Origin: Actinoallomurus purpureus
GTDB taxonomy: Bacteria; Actinomycetota; Actinomycetes; Streptosporangiales; Streptosporangiaceae
DNA length: 64,000 nt
Direction: 5' to 3'
Assembly: GCF_024055795.1 (NCBI RefSeq)
Contig: NZ_JAMXMY010000002.1
Span: 496,001 to 560,000, forward strand
How positions within the stretch are numbered: the first letter of the stretch is position 1; each line of letters begins with the position of its first letter. The notes under the pieces were generated by a model. That model saw only the letters and a program-made list of their open reading frames with translations. It had not been told where the DNA came from and made no database searches. Positions 1 through 7,907 of the stretch are shown one piece after another. The position numbers and the translations under genes were made by a program.

Positions 1-2
1 TA

Positions 3-1076
3 CCCCCCGGCGTACGGCGCGTACGCCGGTCCGGCGTCCCAGTACGGCCGCCGCTGACCGCCGACAGTGACGAGGCGGGCGTCGGGCTCCAGGCCGGACA
101 GCACCCGCTGCGCGTCGGCCGCGCAGGCCGGGACCGACCGGGGCGCGCCACCCGGGGGCGCCCACGTGACGTCCTGCACCGACGGGCCGTGCTGCGGGTT
201 GAAGAAGCAGGGCGCACGCCGCTCCGGGGCCGGCAGGCCTTCGAGGCGGGCCCGCACCGCGGTCATGGAGTAGCGGCCGTCCTCCAGGGCCTCGGTGACC
301 TTGCGCATGTCCTCCGGCCGGCGCGCCGCGTCGACCGCCGCCTTGGCCCGGTCGTAGGAGTCCATCGCCCGCTGGTAGTCGTCGCGGGCGGCCGGGTCGA
401 GACTCGGGTCCATGACGTTCAGGTTGAGCGCGGTGATGTCCTCACCGAGCCGGGTGACGTCCTCGTAGACGCTTTCCTTCAGCTCGGCCAGCTGCTTGGC
501 CTCCCGCTCCTTGCGCCGCTTGCGGGCGAAGAAGATCAGGCCCACGACGCCCGCGACGATGAGCACCAGGATGGCGAGCACGACGAACCCGGCCGTGGCC
601 GACCCGGACTTCTTGTCCCCGATGGCCTTGTCGAACCGCTTGTCGAGGTTGAGCAGCAGGCTCTTGAGGTTCGAGGAGTCGCCCCGCGCCTGGGCCACCA
701 GCTCCTTGATCTTGCTGCTGCCCAGGCCCTCGTGAGACCCCGCGAGGACCCGCTGGCCGGTGCCGTCGAGCAGGATCAGGGTGCCCTTCTTACCCAGGGC
801 GGTGTCGAGCTGGCGCAGGCCGGCGGTGGTGACCCGGCTCTGCTTCACCACGGCGATCCGGATGGTCGACTCGTCGTCCTTGAGCGCGCTGACGACGCTC
901 TGCTGGTCCGAGCCGGACATCGTCGCACCGGCGTCCTGGGACAGGTAGAACCGCTGGCTCTTCAGCCCCTGGACGACGTTCTGGAACGGGTCGGCGCTCG
1001 CCGGTGTGGCGAACGCGAACAACAAAGCGACGACGGCAGCCACCGCGGCGGGAATCGTCGAACGGCGAATCTTCAT
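3..1076 (-). CDS. Secreted/membrane protein with N-terminal signal and central TM helix (3' end outside window)
   Basis: Partial gene on the minus strand, open to the left window edge. The chosen ATG at 1076 has GAAGG 5-6 nt upstream; an in-frame ATG at 1088 has no visible ribosome site. The product starts with a positively charged end, a long Ala/Val/Leu stretch and an AxA-type site (FATPASA), so a signal peptide is likely. An extracytoplasmic alpha/beta segment follows, containing IRIAVV and GTLILLDG, and then one strong TM helix (GFVVLAILVLIVAGVVGLIF). A basic, charged cytoplasmic region with coiled-coil character comes next. It resembles actinobacterial TPM-like/DUF6676-like membrane proteins, recognised by layout only. 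It lies just downstream of the carboxylase alpha subunit on the same strand. Function unknown. Confidence 0.7.
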   Translation of the reverse strand, partial: MKIRRSTIPAAVAAVVALLFAFATPASADPFQNVVQGLKSQRFYLSQDAGATMSGSDQQSVVSALKDDESTIRIAVVKQSRVTTAGLRQLDTALGKKGTLILLDGTGQRVLAGSHEGLGSSKIKELVAQARGDSSNLKSLLLNLDKRFDKAIGDKKSGSATAGFVVLAILVLIVAGVVGLIFFARKRRKEREAKQLAELKESVYEDVTRLGEDITALNLNVMDPSLDPAARDDYQRAMDSYDRAKAAVDAARRPEDMRKVTEALEDGRYSMTAVRARLEGLPAPERRAPCFFNPQHGPSVQDVTWAPPGGAPRSVPACAADAQRVLSGLEPDARLVTVGGQRRPYWDAGPAYAPYAGG

Positions 1077-1327
1077 GGCGGCCTTCATGTGATCAGATTG
1101 GTTGCTACGACTACCTTCGACGAATCAGCGGTCGGGATGGTTCCGTAAACGCCGCGTGAGCTCCCCACACGGCACCTCGTCCACCAGGTCGCCCCTGAGC
1201 CGATCGTGACCGTCTGCTGACCCTACGCTACGCCTGGGACCGGCCTCTTAGTAGAGCAACGCAGGGTCGACGGGCACGTGCGGGCGTCCTGAGCCACGCA
1301 GACCCGTACGCCCGGCCGGCCGGCGCC

Positions 1328-3082
1328 TCAGGAGTCCTTGATGTCGCAGATCACGGCACCGCTGGACACCGTCTGGCCGACCTCCGCGGACAGCCCGGTG
1401 ACGGTGCCCGCCTTGTGCGCCGTGAGCGGCTGCTCCATCTTCATGGCCTCGAGGACGACGATGGTCGCTCCGGCCTCCACGGATGCGCCGTCCTCGACGA
1501 GGATCTTGACGATCGTGCCCTGCATGGGGCTGACCAGGGAGTCTCCGCCGGCGGCGGCCGCACCGGCCTTCTTGCCGCCACGTCGCCGGGCCGGGGTCGC
1601 GCGGCCGGGGTTGGAGGCGGTGGTGGAGGCGCCCAGTCCGGCGGGGAGCACCACCTCGATGCGCTTGCCCCCGACCTCGACGGTGACCTTCTCCCGCTCG
1701 GCGGCCTCCTCCGTCTCCACGGCGGCGTCGTACGGCGGGATCGTGTTGTCGAACTCGGTCTCGATCCAGCGCGTGTGCACCCGGAACGGCGCGTCGACGA
1801 ACGCCGGGTCCTCGACCACCGTGCGATGGAACGGGATGACCGTCGGCATCCCGCCGACCTCGAACTCCGCCAGAGCGCGCCGGGCCCGCTCGAGCGCCTG
1901 CGTCCGGTTCGCACCCGTGACGACCAGTTTCGCGATCATCGAGTCGTACATCTGCGGGATCGTCATGCCCTGCTCGAAGCCCGTGTCGAGGCGCACCCCC
2001 GGACCGCTCGGCGGGCTCCACCGACTGATCGTCCCGGGGGCGGGAAGGAAGTTGCGACCGGCGTCCTCGGCGTTGATGCGGAACTCGATCGAGTGCCCGC
2101 GCAGCACCGGGTCGTCGTACCCGAGCTCCTCGCCCTCCGCCACGCGGAACTGCTCGCGCACCAGGTCCACGCCGGCGACCTCCTCGGTCACCGGGTGCTC
2201 GACCTGCAGACGGGTGTTGACCTCCAGGAACGAGATCGTGCCGTCCTGGCCAACGAGGAACTCGCACGTGCCGGCGCCGACGTACCCGGCCTCCCGCAGG
2301 ATCGCCTTCGAGCTGGAGTAGAGGGTCGCGAGCTGCTCCTCGTTGAGGAACGGCGCCGGGGCCTCCTCCACCAGCTTCTGGTGCCGGCGCTGCAGCGAGC
2401 AGTCACGCGTCGAGACCACCACGACGTTCCCGTGCCGGTCGGCGAGGCACTGGGTCTCGACGTGACGCGGCCTGTCGAGGTACCGCTCCACGAAGCACTC
2501 CCCGCGACCGAACGCAGAGACCGCCTCGCGGACGGCCGAGTCGTACAGCTCGGGGATCTCCTCGATCGTCCGGGCCACCTTCAGCCCGCGGCCGCCACCG
2601 CCGAACGCCGCCTTGATGGCGATCGGCAGACCGTGCTCGCGGGCGAACTCCACCACCTCGTCGGCGTTCTGCACCGGGTCCTTGGTGCCCGCGACGAGGG
2701 GAGCGCCGACCTTCTGGGCGATGTGCCGCGCCTGCACCTTGTCGCCCAGCGCCACGATCGCGCTCGGCGGCGGGCCGATCCAGGTCAGCCCGGCGTCGAT
2801 CACCGCCTCGGCGAACCCGGCGTTCTCGGCGAGGAACCCGTAGCCGGGATGCACGGCGTCGGCGCCGCTCTCCTTGGCGATCCGGAGAAGCTTGTCGATG
2901 TCGAGGTAGCTCTCGGCGGCGGTCTGCCCGCCGAGCGCGTAAGCCTCGTCGGCGATCCGCGCGTGGAGCCCGTCCAGGTCGGGCTCGGAGTAGACGGCAA
3001 CACTGCCGATCCCCGCGTCCCTGCACGCCCGCGCGATACGGACGGCGATCTCACCCCGGTTGGCGATCAGGACCTTACGCAC
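1328..3082 (-). CDS. Acetyl-/propionyl-CoA carboxylase alpha subunit (biotin carboxylase + biotin carrier)
   Basis: Encodes a 584-residue protein that carboxylates its own biotin with ATP and bicarbonate and passes the carboxyl group to a beta subunit, feeding malonyl- or methylmalonyl-CoA synthesis in the cytoplasm. The N-terminus [18 protein letters not shown] is the classical biotin carboxylase start. The ATP-grasp glycine loop FGGGGRG is near residues 160-166. The C-terminal carrier domain has EAMKM with the biotinyl lysine near residue 548. I chose GTG at 3082, which has GAGGAG 6 nt upstream and matches the family N-terminus; an upstream start at 3124 would add 14 unlikely residues. The matching epsilon and beta subunits lie 34 kb away at 37.5-39.3 kb, which is unusual, and the biotin ligase is at 43.6 kb. 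Such alpha subunits often serve several carboxylases. Confidence 0.95.
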   Translation of the reverse strand: MRKVLIANRGEIAVRIARACRDAGIGSVAVYSEPDLDGLHARIADEAYALGGQTAAESYLDIDKLLRIAKESGADAVHPGYGFLAENAGFAEAVIDAGLTWIGPPPSAIVALGDKVQARHIAQKVGAPLVAGTKDPVQNADEVVEFAREHGLPIAIKAAFGGGGRGLKVARTIEEIPELYDSAVREAVSAFGRGECFVERYLDRPRHVETQCLADRHGNVVVVSTRDCSLQRRHQKLVEEAPAPFLNEEQLATLYSSSKAILREAGYVGAGTCEFLVGQDGTISFLEVNTRLQVEHPVTEEVAGVDLVREQFRVAEGEELGYDDPVLRGHSIEFRINAEDAGRNFLPAPGTISRWSPPSGPGVRLDTGFEQGMTIPQMYDSMIAKLVVTGANRTQALERARRALAEFEVGGMPTVIPFHRTVVEDPAFVDAPFRVHTRWIETEFDNTIPPYDAAVETEEAAEREKVTVEVGGKRIEVVLPAGLGASTTASNPGRATPARRRGGKKAGAAAAGGDSLVSPMQGTIVKILVEDGASVEAGATIVVLEAMKMEQPLTAHKAGTVTGLSAEVGQTVSSGAVICDIKDS

Positions 3083-3271
3083 GTACGACTCCTCGCTCTC
3101 GCCGATCGAACAGAGTTTAGGCATCCCGGCTCAACTCGTCCGCAGGGGCCGCCCGGTTGTCACGATCTCCAATGTAACCAACCGCTTGCTCGGCTGATGG
3201 TCCGGCTCCTCGTGTTCCGTCGTTTCAGCCCAGCGCGATGAGTCGGTACAGCGGGTCGGGCCGGGCCTAAT

Positions 3272-3575
3272 GTATCGGAATCGAGAACGAAAACGACATA
3301 TCGGTCACTCCATGGGACCCGAATGCGCCTTTTTGAGTGCCCGCCCCGCCGCTGCCCGTCGGATTCCGCAGCGTGCGATCGCGAGTGCAATGTCCCGAGC
3401 AAGAAGCTCGGAAAACGACATGCGATCATGGTGATTTCCACCGCTATTCCGCACCGCGCAGCGCCGACCGTACTCGATGACCGAGTGTTTCGTCCGTCCA
3501 CGAGGGGTCCACCCCGGCCGGCGGTCGGCCTCCACGGCGGATCCCCGATGAGGCGGGACGCCGGAGGGAGAAGCG
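3272..3575 (+). repeat. Leader copy A of the duplicated MFS unit, with hairpin
   Basis: This stretch precedes the first MFS gene and is repeated in diverged form before the second (5022-5347). Shared blocks are the left edge (TATCGG.ATCGAG.ACGA), the CGAAT/CTTTTTG block, the hairpin region, and a purine-rich ribosome site (GGAGGGAGAAG) just before the start codon. The hairpin is CCGAGC-aagaa-GCTCGG at 3395-3411, followed by AAAACGA, and it is identical in both copies. From 3083 to 3271 I see no gene. The leader's role is not known; it could be an operator or an mRNA structure. Confidence 0.6.
3395..3411 (+). promoter_or_regulatory. Perfect 6-bp hairpin in MFS leader A
   Basis: CCGAGC, a 5-nt loop AAGAA, then GCTCGG and AAAACGA. 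The same 24 or so bases are kept in leader B (5176-5192) although flanking sequence differs by substitutions and by a 22-nt length change. That selective conservation suggests a functional site, either a dyad operator or an RNA hairpin. The regulator is unknown. Confidence 0.45.
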
Positions 3576-4826
3576 ATGAGTCCGAGTGCCGCCGGGGCGC
3601 TCGCCGTCCTGAGAGAACGCGACTTCCGGCGATTCTTCATCGGCCAGTCGGCCTCGCTGCTCGGCGACGGCATGGTCGGCGTCGCATTGGCGTTCGCGGT
3701 GCTCGACCTCACCGGATCACCGGCCGATCTCGGGTACGTCCTCGCCGCCCGATCGATCCCCATGGTCGCAGGCCTGCTCATCGGCGGCGTCGTCGCCGAC
3801 CGGCTGCCCCGACGCCGCATCATGGTGACCGCCGACCTGGCCCGCTTCCTCGGCCAGGGAACGATGGCCGCACTGCTGATCGGCGGCCACGCGACGATCT
3901 GGGAACTGGTGGTTCTCCAAGCCGTGCACGGTACGGCGAGCGCCCTGTTCATCCCCGCCTCGACGGGCCTCGTCCCCGCCATCGTCACCGGCGGGCGCCT
4001 TCAGCAGGCCAACGCACTGCGTGGGCTGGTCCTCTCGGTAGGTAAGATCGCCGGTCCCGTCCTCGCCGGCCTCCTGGTCGCGGTGGCAGGCCCCGGATGG
4101 GCGATCGTCGCCGACGCGGCCACCTTCGGGCTGAGCGCGATCACACTCATCCTGCTGCGACCGCCTACGCATCGGCCACCACCGGCTCAGTCCTTCGTAC
4201 GCGACCTGCGGGAGGGCTGGACGGAGTTCAGCTCCAGGACTTGGCTGCTGACGCTCGTCACGGCGGCGTCGCTGACCAACCTGCTGTTCGCGGCCTTCTA
4301 CGTCCTCGGGCCGGCGACCGCCGCACACTCGCTCGGTGGTCCCGCGGCATGGGCCACCATCCAGGCCGTACTCGGTGCGGGCTCCCTGATCGGCGGCATC
4401 ACAGCCCTGCACATCCACCCGCGCCGCCCGCTGCGGACCGGCGTGCTCGCCCTCCCGCTCAGCGCGCTGCCCGTCATCGGCCTCGCGGCACACCTTCCCG
4501 TCATCCCGGTGGCCGGCCTCGCTCTTCTCTGCGGCATCGGGATGACGGTCTTCAACACCCTCATGGAGACAGCCCTCCAACACCATGTCCCCGAAAAGGC
4601 CTTGTCCCGGGTCAGCGCCTACGACTGGTTCGGGTCCTTCGTCTGTCAGCCCATCGGCCAGGCCACGGCCGGTCCGCTCGCGGCGGGACTCGGCACCCAC
4701 CCGGCCCTCTGGCTGGCAGGCGTCCTGCAGTTCCTCGTCGCCCTCGGCGCCCTCGCCGTCCCCGCCATCCGCCGTCTCCCGGCCGGAATCCCCGACGCAC
4801 CGGTCCCCGCCCATCACGAGTCCTGA
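3576..4826 (+). CDS. MFS transporter, copy A
   Basis: A 416-residue major facilitator superfamily permease with about 12 hydrophobic segments. It opens with VLRERDFRRFFIGQSASLLGDGMVGVALAFAVL, the usual first helix of actinobacterial drug-efflux-type MFS proteins. The cytoplasmic loop between helices 2 and 3 reads GGVVADRLPRRRIM, matching the family motif G-x-x-x-D-R-x-x-R-R. Role: proton-coupled export of an unknown small molecule across the cytoplasmic membrane. The ATG is preceded by GGAGGGAGAAG. It is one of two tandem paralogues of identical length; the two proteins differ mainly in the C-terminal half. It could export a drug or natural product, but no substrate can be assigned. Confidence 0.88.
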   Translation: MSPSAAGALAVLRERDFRRFFIGQSASLLGDGMVGVALAFAVLDLTGSPADLGYVLAARSIPMVAGLLIGGVVADRLPRRRIMVTADLARFLGQGTMAALLIGGHATIWELVVLQAVHGTASALFIPASTGLVPAIVTGGRLQQANALRGLVLSVGKIAGPVLAGLLVAVAGPGWAIVADAATFGLSAITLILLRPPTHRPPPAQSFVRDLREGWTEFSSRTWLLTLVTAASLTNLLFAAFYVLGPATAAHSLGGPAAWATIQAVLGAGSLIGGITALHIHPRRPLRTGVLALPLSALPVIGLAAHLPVIPVAGLALLCGIGMTVFNTLMETALQHHVPEKALSRVSAYDWFGSFVCQPIGQATAGPLAAGLGTHPALWLAGVLQFLVALGALAVPAIRRLPAGIPDAPVPAHHES

Positions 4827-4844
4827 GTACGGCGCGTTGCCCGC

Positions 4845-5012
4845 CCCAAAGCGCCCGGGATGGACCAGCCGTCTGGTCACGATCCCCGTGCCGCACGCGA
4901 CATCCAGCAGGACGCGCGTGTCCTCCGGCGGCAGCCGCTCGGCGGCCGCGGCACGCGCCTCTCCGCCGCGGGACGCGTCATATCCTGCGGCTTCGCGGTC
5001 ATAGCGGGGCAC
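4845..5012 (-). pseudogene. Truncated SAM-dependent methyltransferase remnant
   Basis: A minus-strand open stretch starting at GTG 5012 encodes about 55 residues of a class I methyltransferase N-terminus: YDREAAGYDASRGGEARAAAAERL, then motif I in VLLDVACGTGIVTRRLV. After HPGR the similarity to any methyltransferase ends and the frame runs into the complement of MFS copy A. A full enzyme would be about 200-270 residues, so this is a remnant. It sits exactly between the two MFS copies and diverges from leader B, so I infer that the ancestral unit was methyltransferase-leader-MFS and that tandem duplication truncated this gene. Confidence 0.6.
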
Positions 5013-5021
5013 GACAAGAAC

Positions 5022-5347
5022 GTATCGGGATCGAGTACGACAACGACGAATCGAGTGCGCTATGAGGCCCGAATCCGTCTTTTTGCGTTATCCGCGCCGC
5101 CGTAATTCGCTGGGCCTGCTCCAGGGTCGCCTCCGGCGCCCTGAGCCTCCCACGTGGGCATGGCGGAACGATGTGCCGAGCAAGAAGCTCGGAAAACGAT
5201 ATGAGATCATGGCGATTTCCGGCACTATTCCGGAATTTGCGGCACCGCCCGTACTCGATGACCGAGCTTCTTGTCCGCCCACGAGGAATCCGCCGGCAGG
5301 CCTCCACAGCGGGTCTCCGATGAGGCGGGACGTCGGAGGGAGAAGTG
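5022..5347 (+). repeat. Leader copy B of the duplicated MFS unit, with hairpin
   Basis: Diverged second copy of the region at 3272-3575, about 22 nt longer. It keeps the left-edge block, the CCGAGC-aagaa-GCTCGG hairpin at 5176-5192 and the GGAGGGAGAAG ribosome site. Between the left edge and the hairpin the sequence has changed most. It also forms the upstream region of the divergent methyltransferase remnant. Confidence 0.6.
5176..5192 (+). promoter_or_regulatory. Perfect 6-bp hairpin in MFS leader B
   Basis: Same stem and loop as at 3395-3411, again followed by AAAACGA. See that entry; the pair supports a conserved regulatory site about 160 nt before each MFS start codon. Confidence 0.45.
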
Positions 5348-6598
5348 ATGAGTCCGAGTGCCGCCGGGGCGCTCGCCGTGCTGAGAGAACGCGATTTCCG
5401 GCGATTCTTCATCGGCCAGTCGGCCTCGCTGCTCGGCGACGGCATGGTCGGCGTCGCATTGGCGTTCGCGGTACTCCGCCTGACCGGATCACCGGCCGAT
5501 CTCGGGTACGTCCTCGCGGCTCGCTCGATCCCCATGGTCGCAGGCCTGCTCATCGGTGGCGTCGTCGCCGACCGGCTGCCCCGCCGGCGCATCATGGTCA
5601 CCGCCGACCTGGCCCGCTTCCTCGGCCAGGGAACGATGGCCACCCTGCTGATCAGCGGACACGCCGCCATCTGGCAACTCATCGCCCTTCAGGCCCTGCA
5701 CGGCGCGGCGGCCGCGGCCTTCAACCCTGCCTCCACCGGCCTCGTCCCGTCCATCGTGGCCGGCGGCCGGCTCCAGCAGGCCAACGCGCTGCGCGGCCTG
5801 GCCATTTCGATCGGCGACATCGCCGGTCCCGTCCTCGCGGGCGTCCTGGTCGCGGCGGCGAGCCCGGGCTGGGCCATCGCCGCCGACGCGGCCACCTTCG
5901 CCATCAGCGCAGTCATGCTCGCCCGGCTCCGGCCTCCCGCGCACCGGCCGCCGCCCGCCCAATCGTTCATGCGCGATCTGCGCGAGGGCTGGACGGAGTT
6001 CAGCTCCCGCGTCTGGGTGTGGACGGTCGTCACCGTAGCCTCGCTCACGAACATGCTTTTCGCGGCGTTCCTGGTCCTCGGCCCCGTCCTCAGCGAACGG
6101 TCACTGGGCGGCCCGGCGGCATGGGCGACGATCCAGGCCGTCCTCGGCGCCGGATCCGTGCTCGGCGGCATCGCTGCCCTGCACATCCGTGCGCGGCGTC
6201 CGCTGCGAGCCGGTGTGCTCGCCCTCACCCTCTGCCCCCTGCCGACCCTCGGCCTCGCCGCGCATCTACCGGCTGTGGCGGTGGCCGGCCTGGCATTCCT
6301 GTGCGGCTTGGGGCTCACGGTCTTCAACGCACTGTGGGAGACCGCCCTGCAGCATCACATCGCCGACAAGGCCCTGTCCCGGGTCAGCGCCTATGACTGG
6401 TTCGGGTCTCTCGCCTGCCAACCCATCGGCCAGGCCACCGCCGGACCGCTCGCCGCCGTACTCGGCATCTACCCGACCCTCTGGCTGGCCGGCGTCAGCC
6501 AGGTCGCCCTGTCCCTCGCCACCCTCGCCATCCCTGCCATCCGGCGCCTCCCGGCCGGAATCCCCAACGCACAGACTCCCGTCCGCCAGGAGTCCTGA
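5348..6598 (+). CDS. MFS transporter, copy B
   Basis: A 416-residue MFS permease paralogous to copy A. The first 130 or so residues are nearly identical and the rest is clearly diverged, for example FNPASTGLVPSIVAGG against FIPASTGLVPAIVTGG. It has the same ADRLPRRRIM loop motif and the same C-terminal LPAGIP ending. The ATG at 5348 aligns with the start of copy A; a GTG three bases upstream is in frame but is not conserved. Likely role: secondary efflux at the cytoplasmic membrane. The uneven divergence along the gene suggests either gene conversion of the 5' half or relaxed selection on the 3' half after duplication. Confidence 0.87.
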   Translation: MSPSAAGALAVLRERDFRRFFIGQSASLLGDGMVGVALAFAVLRLTGSPADLGYVLAARSIPMVAGLLIGGVVADRLPRRRIMVTADLARFLGQGTMATLLISGHAAIWQLIALQALHGAAAAAFNPASTGLVPSIVAGGRLQQANALRGLAISIGDIAGPVLAGVLVAAASPGWAIAADAATFAISAVMLARLRPPAHRPPPAQSFMRDLREGWTEFSSRVWVWTVVTVASLTNMLFAAFLVLGPVLSERSLGGPAAWATIQAVLGAGSVLGGIAALHIRARRPLRAGVLALTLCPLPTLGLAAHLPAVAVAGLAFLCGLGLTVFNALWETALQHHIADKALSRVSAYDWFGSLACQPIGQATAGPLAAVLGIYPTLWLAGVSQVALSLATLAIPAIRRLPAGIPNAQTPVRQES

Positions 6599-7077
6599 GT
6601 ATCGGCGGCTACCCCCGGAACCCGGCACCCGTCGACCGGTGCCTGCTACGGCACCCCCAGGAGCCCTGAATGGGCTGATCCTTTTACCGGGTGACCTCGC
6701 GATTGCAATCGGGCAGGTCATGGGGTTCCTTCGGGGGGTATTGACCAGCCAGTGTTATAGATCACGAGGCAACCTGCAATTGGTCATATATGGCAACTGT
6801 TCAGGATGCGGTGGTTACGCACGTCATGGCCGTCATCATGCGTGTTTGCGTCGGCTCATGGCCAGAAGTGGACAAGTAAGAGACTTCTGTCGTGCCCTTC
6901 CCGATGCTTGATTTGGAACGGCAAAGAAGAGAATGCAGACAGGCGTAAGCGAACGCTCCAGGTCGGAGGCGTTGACGCGTTCGATCGCGGTCAGTCCACC
7001 GCAGCGGGGTGACCCACCGGCAGGCCACACTCGAACGTGGCTGACGGCACAGAGCGATCGCGGAAGGGAAAGGCTCG
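6599..7077. other. Intergenic stretch of lower GC content, no gene recognised
   Basis: About 480 bases between MFS copy B and the WXG100 gene. It is visibly more A/T-rich than its neighbours, for example around 6720-6800. I see no credible coding region. The end carries the ribosome site of the next gene (GGAAGGGAAAGG). The composition suggests transferred or decayed DNA. Confidence 0.4.
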
Positions 7078-7347
7078 ATGAGCGGCATCTACGGCGGCGA
7101 TCCTGAAGCCATGAAGAGGCTCGCCAGCCTCTTCCAGAGGCACGGACAAGAGCTCGACCAGATCATCAGGGATCTCAACTCGAACACGCAGAGCAGCCAG
7201 AGCATCTGGCAGGGACCCGGAGCGAACCGGTTCCGCGAAGCGTGGGCGCAGGCCAAGCCATCGTTCGACAAGATGGTCACGGCCTTCCAGGAGGCTCACA
7301 GGGACATCAACAGCCGTGCGGAGGGCTTCCGCAACGTCGGCAGGTAG
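7078..7347 (+). CDS. WXG100-family protein (ESX/type VII secretion substrate-like)
   Basis: Encodes 89 residues with the WXG100 layout: two amphipathic helices around a central W-x-G turn, here SIWQGPGANRF with Trp44 and Gly46. The second helix contains F-x-x-x-W and ends in basic residues. Family members form dimers and are exported by type VII secretion systems that use EccC ATPases. The ATG is preceded by GGAAGGGAAAGGCTCG, a strong ribosome site. No partner WXG100 gene and no secretion gene adjoin it; an EccC gene lies about 12 kb downstream at 19.7 kb. It could be an orphan substrate of that ATPase, or the antitoxin-side remnant of a polymorphic toxin locus, since gene fragments follow it. 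Confidence 0.85.
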   Translation: MSGIYGGDPEAMKRLASLFQRHGQELDQIIRDLNSNTQSSQSIWQGPGANRFREAWAQAKPSFDKMVTAFQEAHRDINSRAEGFRNVGR

Positions 7348-7419
7348 CTCCGTGTCGTCGAGGGTTGCCGCAGACCTTCGGCGCCCACGACTGTCAGGTA
7401 CGGCGGAAGCGGTACCGCT

Positions 7420-7750
7420 TCAGAACGTGACCCATTGACGATCATCGCCTTGCAAGGATCTTGCATCAGCATGGGCGTTCCGCAGCAGTGCGGTAAGGGT
7501 GCTCAGTTCGCGAATGTCTCGTAGGACTGGGTAGTCGGACCATGCGGTGATGTCATGACCGTACGCCGCGATGGAGGCATCGCGTTGAGCTGTTGGGAGA
7601 CCGAAACGGGTCGCGGCCAAAGTGGGAAGTAGATCTATTTCCCGAGGGCCCCAGCTAGCGCGTCCCAGTCGCTGAGTAGTGCGCCCTTTCCATCCCGAAG
7701 GACGTTGCCGCGCCACGCGTCTCGATGGATCATTCCGGCCGGCAATGAGA
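7420..7750 (-). pseudogene. Aminoglycoside phosphotransferase-family remnant, frameshifted and 5'-truncated
   Basis: Two overlapping minus-strand frames together give the C-terminal half of a phosphotransferase (APH/choline kinase fold). Frame one has LPAGMIHRDAWRGNVLRDG followed by LLSDWD, equivalent to the catalytic HxDxxxxN loop and the metal-binding D-x-D. Frame two continues with WGPREIDLLPTLAATRFG and YPVLRDIREL. The switch lies near 7650 and corresponds to one missing base. No N-lobe is present, and the upstream end abuts a fragment of another gene on the opposite strand. It is non-functional. Confidence 0.72.
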
Positions 7751-7854
7751 AATTCAAGTTGTACAAGGCTGTCTGTGCGGGGAAGGTGACACTCGCCGCC
7801 GCACAGAAGGCCATCATGACCGACTGGACGACCGCAGAGCAGATCATCCGCTAG
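7741..7854 (+). pseudogene. C-terminal fragment of a secreted HNH/excalibur-type actinomycete protein
   Basis: The plus strand reads 37 residues ending in LYKAVCAGKVTLAAAQKAI and TDWTTAEQ before a TAG stop. This pattern (V-C-x-G-x-[VI]-x-L-x-x-A-Q-x-x-I-x-x-D-W) is typical of the C-terminus of small actinobacterial proteins that often follow an HNH-like domain. No upstream part exists; the sequence before it belongs to the phosphotransferase remnant. It marks a junction between two unrelated gene pieces. Confidence 0.5.
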
Positions 7855-7907
7855 GAGTCATGCGGCGACCTGCTGCGGCGCTCCAGATCGTGGAAGCCCC
7901 TCGGATA

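Noticed and set aside
189-1148. 319-codon plus-strand frame at the window start
   Set aside because: The minus strand gives a signal peptide, TM helix and ribosome site; the plus frame has none of these.
1415-3241. 608-codon plus-strand open frame
   Set aside because: It is the antisense shadow of the carboxylase alpha gene; its composition is His/Arg/Asp-rich nonsense and there is no family resemblance.
3391-3500. Short conserved reading frame in both MFS leaders starting near the hairpin (PSKKLGKR...)
   Set aside because: Substitutions between copies are not biased to third codon positions and the frame runs into the MFS gene in another phase.
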